A stretch of DNA of 11,468 nucleotides from Cyclostephanos tholiformis. Its lineage: Eukaryota > Bacillariophyta > Thalassiosirophyceae > Thalassiosirales > Thalassiosiraceae. The stretch is from assembly GCA_036939975.1 (NCBI GenBank), contig JALLPB010001059.1, positions 1-11,468 on the forward strand, in the 5' to 3' direction. The first letter of the stretch is position 1; every line of letters starts with the position of its first letter. The translations under genes were made by a program, and so were the position numbers. Below the pieces are notes generated by a model. It saw nothing but the letters and a program-made list of their open reading frames with translations, ran no database searches and had not been told where the DNA came from. This document shows positions 8,131 to 11,468 of this stretch, in pieces.

Positions 8131-8723
8131 ACCCCCCCTCATCACACATGTTTTTTGGACCATTCAAATTACCAAGCCAATAGGGGCTTTGCCACTGACT
8201 GACAAAGAAGTGTTTTTTCTCTCATTCTTTGGTACAAATATGGTAAGTAGGATTTTTTTGGGGGGCGATTGAGAAAAGGGGGGAGCTCCACAGGCTAGGG
8301 ATTCACATACTAGATGTAACTTCTCTTCAAGCCGGATGTACGTACTGAATCTACCTACCTACTTAGTAGTCTACTTGATAGACACACATGGGAAGTGGAA
8401 GATCCATTTGGGTGACAAAGTTTGACAGACAATCGACAACAACAACCCACATTAAATCTTTTTATCTATCTGAGTTCATTGGCTTGGATCTGAGCACAAC
8501 AGTAGGTCACAGTTCATCCCATATTTCATGGGGCTCCCTCAAGGGCTTCCTTTTTAGTGCCATCAGAAAGGTACGTTGCATTCCCCATTGCATCAGCTGA
8601 CAAGGGAGAGTTAGATGATGCCATGTTTACTGTGAAAATGGGTTTGGTCTTGAATACATTAAATCCCTCGCTGGTATTCAACCAAGGGGTCCATACTTGT
8701 CCTAGGTTATTAATTACATTTTT
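8131..8723. other. Gene-poor AT-rich DNA, no supported gene
   Basis: Contains C and G homopolymers (8132-8138, 8260-8265, 8278-8284) and CTAC microsatellite-like DNA (8351-8364). One ATG-initiated frame of 70 codons (8388-8600) shows no recognisable domain. It carries a donor-like GTACGT at 8571 but no convincing partner exon, so I do not call it a gene. Confidence 0.45.
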
Positions 8724-8869
8724 AGGATTCCTGTTTTGCTTTTGTGAAATCAAGTAATTTTCAGGATTCCAAGGATTCCTGAGTAATTCTTTTTTTGGAG
8801 TAATTTTGATGACACTAACATTTTTTTAGGCCCCCAAAACAGTAATCAGGATTCCTGCAGGAATTCCTG
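8724..8869. repeat. Cluster of AGGATTCCTG near-palindromes
   Basis: AGGATTCCTG occurs at 8724-8733, 8772-8781 and 8848-8857, with a shorter AGGATTCC at 8763-8770. The last copy merges into two overlapping perfect palindromes, ATTCCTGCAGGAAT (8851-8864) and CAGGAATTCCTG (8858-8869). All share the AGGAAT/ATTCCT core. It is either a small interspersed repeat family or a protein-binding array. Confidence 0.65.
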
Positions 8870-9194
8870 TTTCCCACTACCAGACTAGTAACAAACTTTG
8901 GATGCTCAGAACTATTTTGGAAAGTTGGGGTTAGGCAAAGCCAGGAAATTGACATTTTGGTGACATGGTTGAGGCTGTTACCACTGCTTACTTGATCACA
9001 CATTTATATTGTATGTATATAAAGTGTTTGAGCACTTTCATATGCTGTGGATGGGCATATGGCAACATAAGGATGTGCTGAAGCTAAAAGCCAATAAGAT
9101 TCACTGCCAGAAGTTTTCAAACAAAAGAAAGTTTCTTTAGATGCAATTAGATATGGCCATTTAGAAGGAACAAGAACTACTCAAATTATGGTCA
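8870..9194. other. AT-rich DNA without a supported gene
   Basis: No domain or convincing start is seen on either strand. CATATG occurs twice 17 bp apart (about 9040-9062), a weak palindromic repeat. Nothing else is notable. Confidence 0.45.
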
Positions 9195-9313
9195 GTTCTA
9201 ACTTAACTCTAGAGTTAGACACTTTTTGCCTAACTGTAACTCTGCTAACTTTCGATTTTGAAAAAAAATGCTAACTTGAACTTTGCTAACTCTTGATTTT
9301 TTGAAAAAAGCTG
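9195..9313. repeat. TAACT-rich array with a 41-bp tandem repeat
   Basis: A perfect 14-bp palindrome TAACTCTAGAGTTA (9204-9217) precedes several CTAACT/GTAACT words. Two diverged copies of a 41-bp unit follow, starting at 9243 and 9284. Each has the order TGCTAACT, then GATTTT-TTGAAAA, then GC. The T-then-A tracts could themselves form a weak hairpin. This looks like a small local tandem duplication. Confidence 0.55.
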
Positions 9314-9840
9314 CAAGGTTGGAGTTTTTCATTCCCGCCAGAAGGCAAATAGCTGTTAAGCTGTTAAGCAATGGTCCACGACTTAGGGGGTCCGGTGGAA
9401 TAAATGTGATTTTTTCAAAATGCGCCCACACCATTTCTGAGTATTTTAAACTGCTATCCTGTGTTCCAATATGATATCCTGAATGTTTCATTAGAAAAAA
9501 ATGACCAGAATCCACCCGTTGGGTGCACCAAACATTGAAATGTTTTGTGCTAACAAATTAGCCAATTTTACATGCTATTTTGAGCCATATCTGTATAAGC
9601 CATAAAAGATGTATATGGACTTTTGAAGTATGCAAAAATGTTTATTTACATATGCAAAAGATGTATATTAAGTTATGAAACTTTATTGCAACGTTTTGGG
9701 TTTATTAGGGCTGCCAAGCATTGGTGGGGTCCTGCTAATGAAATTTCCAATTTATCTCGTGTTTTCACAAGCTTCTAAACAAAGTTTCACGTAGGATTTT
9801 GGTACATTTTACATAGGAATTCAAGAGGGGGGGGGGGTAA
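9314..9840. other. AT-rich intergenic DNA with short direct repeat and 11-G run
   Basis: No gene is supported. AAAAGATGTATAT is repeated exactly at 9604-9616 and 9656-9668, 52 bp apart, within DNA that also repeats TATGCAAAA. A run of 11 G (9827-9837) ends the stretch. Confidence 0.5.
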
Positions 9841-10265
9841 ACAACAATTTAATCATCATTGTTATCCATTTTCTATCATCCGTTGTCTGTTGCCACCACC
9901 ATGCACTGTTTGTTGTGTTTGTTGTTGCTGTTGTTGTCACTATTTCTGTCGCCACTGTTGCCTGCCATCACCCATCATCTGCTGCTCACTCTCATTGGTC
10001 ATCTCAACTTACTTATATGTCAACCACTGCTCTCATAATGTTGTCTGATGCCTGCCACCTGCTGCCTGCGCAACTACTTTTAACTGCAGTTTTCGATGCA
10101 ACTCTCTTCTTGCCCATCTACTATTTGATTGTTGTTTCTTTTTGTTTGTGTCCGTCTTCTGCCATTCATCGTCCATTGTCCATTGTCCATTGGTTATTGT
10201 CTGTTGTCTTGTTGTCTCTCCTTCCGCTGCCAATGCCACTGACACAACCCCCTTGCCTAACTACT
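9841..10265. repeat. Strand-asymmetric T/C-rich, TTG-rich low-complexity block
   Basis: The plus strand is strongly enriched in T and C and in the words TTG, GTT, CTG and CCA. Examples are a GTTGTTGCTGTTGTTG tract (9921-9936) and three exact tandem copies of TCCATTG (10172-10192). Hydrophobic open frames here (such as 9915-10292, which starts at GTG, and a 45-codon Leu-rich frame from the ATG at 9901) follow from this composition and are not credible genes. Confidence 0.6.
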
Positions 10266-10604
10266 TTAAAGGTTGATTGTAGAATTTTTTAAACCTCAAC
10301 AGTGCCAGGTGCCAGCACCAGCACTATGGCAATAGTCTTAAGGGCACCATCCCCTCCTTCATCAAGGGAGGAGGGGGGGGGACAAAAATTGATGGATCCA
10401 CCACACTCTGACAGTGCCCAACACAAAAAATCCCTGAAAAAACAAATCTGTGGGCATTCAATCCCGCCTTAGGGAAGTAGGTTCAATTGGGGGGGATCCT
10501 GTAGGATGGACGGTGGGGGTGGTGGCTAAATGAGAGCATCAGCGCAAAAAAGGCTTAAATTTAGCATCCATAAGCATTTTGATGGTAATTTTTTTTTAGG
10601 GGGG
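10266..10604. other. Gene-free DNA with poly-G tracts
   Basis: Runs of 9 G (10373-10381) and 11 G (10599-10609) occur, the second preceded by nine T and an A. Short words such as GTGCCAG recur. No coding signal or RNA gene is seen. Confidence 0.5.
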
Positions 10605-10701
10605 GGGGGCGCCCATAGAGCAGATTTTGCCAATGCTACCGCATACCCCCCTCACATTCTTATGTGGTAGTGTAAAGAGAATTTGCTCTAAGGGCACCCC
10701 C
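10605..10701 (+). repeat. Long inverted repeat, 41-nt arms with 15-nt loop
   Basis: The arms are 10605-10645 and 10661-10701, aligned without gaps, with a C-rich loop (10646-10660). Thirty of 41 positions are Watson-Crick pairs. Five of the 11 mismatches become G-U pairs if the plus strand is transcribed, giving 35 of 41. The best blocks are GAGCAGATTTT pairing with GAATTTGCTC, and CTACCGCATA pairing with TATGTGGTAG. It could be a foldback or MITE-like element, or a hairpin RNA. No gene is associated. Confidence 0.6.
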
Positions 10702-10870
10702 TTCTTGAAAAGCCTGGCAAAGAAATAGGACGGGGCACGAAGTGGGAAAAAGTTGGAAAAAGGGGTCGGGTGGAAATGATGTTTTGGGACCAGACCATAT
10801 TGGTCCCGGCAATTTGAGACCCCAAAAAAATCTCCTGCCAATTTTGGGACCCAAAAAAATCAGTTAAAGC
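10702..10870. repeat. GGGACC / GGTCCC repeat region
   Basis: GGGACCA (10786-10792) and TGGTCCC (10801-10807) form a perfect 7-bp inverted repeat with an 8-nt loop. TTTTGGGACC occurs twice, and GACCC-type words followed by CAAAAAAATC also occur twice (about 10817-10861), so a segment of roughly 40 bp appears partly duplicated. Confidence 0.45.
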
Positions 10871-11250
10871 TACCTACTGGACCCCTACAATGCTGTCTCG
10901 TAAATGGGAAGCTAAAAGAGCTAAGTAGAACGTAGACCTCAGGTTTATAGCTCAAAGAGGTGCACACAACCAAGACATCACCATGATGAATTGCAAAAAA
11001 ATCATCAAACCAAATGCAATGGTTGCAACGGGATTCATGGGTATTGCTTGAATTGTCTCGTAGATAGGAGGACAGCTATCTTGTCCAATATGTATCTATT
11101 TGTAGGAATTAAGAAATTTGGGTGTATGCGGCTGTACATAGCAATACTTGTCCTCATGTATGCTTCAGCAGCATATTGTTTAACAACAGCCTATTCAATG
11201 GTACTTAGTTAACCGGCATTTTGGGTCCAGGTTTTGGTAACATTTTTTTT
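10871..11250. other. AT-rich DNA, no supported gene
   Basis: An open frame (10991-11212) begins at TTG and resembles no known protein. Its last 28 codons, from the ATG at 11126, read like a signal peptide (MRLYIAILVLMYASAAYC). With no following exon visible this is not enough for a gene call. Confidence 0.4.
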
Positions 11251-11252
11251 AG

Positions 11253-11267
11253 CTAGCATAATGCTAG
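11253..11267. repeat. Perfect 7-bp inverted repeat CTAGCAT-A-ATGCTAG
   Basis: Near-continuous palindrome with a single central base, following a run of eight T. It lies about 80 bp from the larger palindrome at 11345. Confidence 0.6.
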
Positions 11268-11294
11268 TTAAATTGCGATCCCACTCCCAACATT

Positions 11295-11377
11295 GATGGT
11301 AATATCTAATATCGGAGACTAAAGGGGGATTGGTCATCACGTGCTGATATTAGGTCAGACCTAATATCACCATCGAA
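11295..11377. repeat. Palindrome cluster built on TAATATC / GATATTA
   Basis: The core is a 25-bp perfect palindrome (11345-11369) with 12-bp arms TGATATTAGGTC and GACCTAATATCA around one A. TAATATC is also directly repeated at 11300-11306 and 11307-11313. The word GATGGT at 11295-11300 is mirrored by ACCATC just after the palindrome, so the whole block is a larger imperfect inverted repeat. A CACGTG box (11338-11343) lies inside it. The window ends before any further context. Confidence 0.6.
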
Positions 11378-11468
11378 CACAAGTGTTTTATAGTTCTGGC
11401 AATTGTATTGCATGCAGAACCACCATCTGATTGTCGATGCACAATCCGGCCAGCATGTTAACACTGTC

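Noticed and set aside
8388..8600. 70-codon ATG-initiated frame, possibly spliced at GTACGT (8571)
   Set aside because: No convincing acceptor or second exon, no domain, and the surrounding DNA is repeat-like.
8526..8753. 75-codon minus-strand frame with plausible protein composition
   Set aside because: It overlaps frames of similar length on the other strand and I recognise no family; possible transposon relic but unsupported.
9915..10292. 125-codon hydrophobic frame that looks like a membrane protein
   Set aside because: It starts at GTG, and the hydrophobicity follows from T/C-rich low-complexity DNA; other frames are Leu-rich too.
10596..10854. Two overlapping minus-strand open frames near the long hairpin
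   Set aside because: They arise from the inverted repeat and poly-G/poly-C DNA, with no coding signal.
11126..11212. Short signal-peptide-like frame MRLYIAILVLMYASAAYC
   Set aside because: Only 28 codons, with no mature domain or exon visible before the window ends.

Overview
The window looks like nuclear DNA of a diatom or a closely related red-plastid stramenopile. The best evidence is a gene (1820-2455, minus) for a PsbQ'-type oxygen-evolving enhancer protein. It carries the three-part leader typical of such algae: a signal peptide ending in an ASAF-like site (SVSA|FTP), a short transit stretch, and a twin-arginine thylakoid signal. Two other genes each have one short GT-AG intron (130 and 85 nt) that restores a conserved family motif exactly, so this is eukaryotic DNA with compact introns.

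Layout. Positions 1-364 are a poly-G edge and upstream DNA. 365-1325 (+) encodes mitochondrial ribosomal protein uL22m in two exons. 1820-2455 (-) is the psbQ'-like gene, convergent with uL22m. It shares a 563-nt divergent intergenic region with a two-exon gene for an unrecognised Ser/Asp-rich, probably disordered protein (3019-4537, +). 4829-5975 (-) is a two-exon ornithine cyclodeaminase/mu-crystallin family gene with a mitochondria-like presequence. It shares a 282-nt divergent promoter region with an intronless gene (6258-7619, +) for a very divergent proteasome alpha-subunit-like protein that begins with a signal peptide. A paired ACGTCA/TGACGT element, the core known from diatom CO2/cAMP-responsive promoters, lies between these two genes.

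From 7620 to 11468 the texture changes. The DNA becomes AT-rich with homopolymer tracts (several runs of 9-11 G), short palindromes, small tandem repeats and one long near-perfect hairpin (10605-10701). I find no supportable protein gene in these 3.8 kb. It reads as repeat-rich intergenic DNA or decayed mobile-element DNA, but I recognise no specific element.

The genes do not form a pathway: they serve mitochondrial translation, photosystem II, amino-acid metabolism and a possible proteasome-derived secretory function. The most unusual item is the signal-peptide-bearing proteasome alpha-like protein. No RNA gene, CRISPR array or complete transposon was found.
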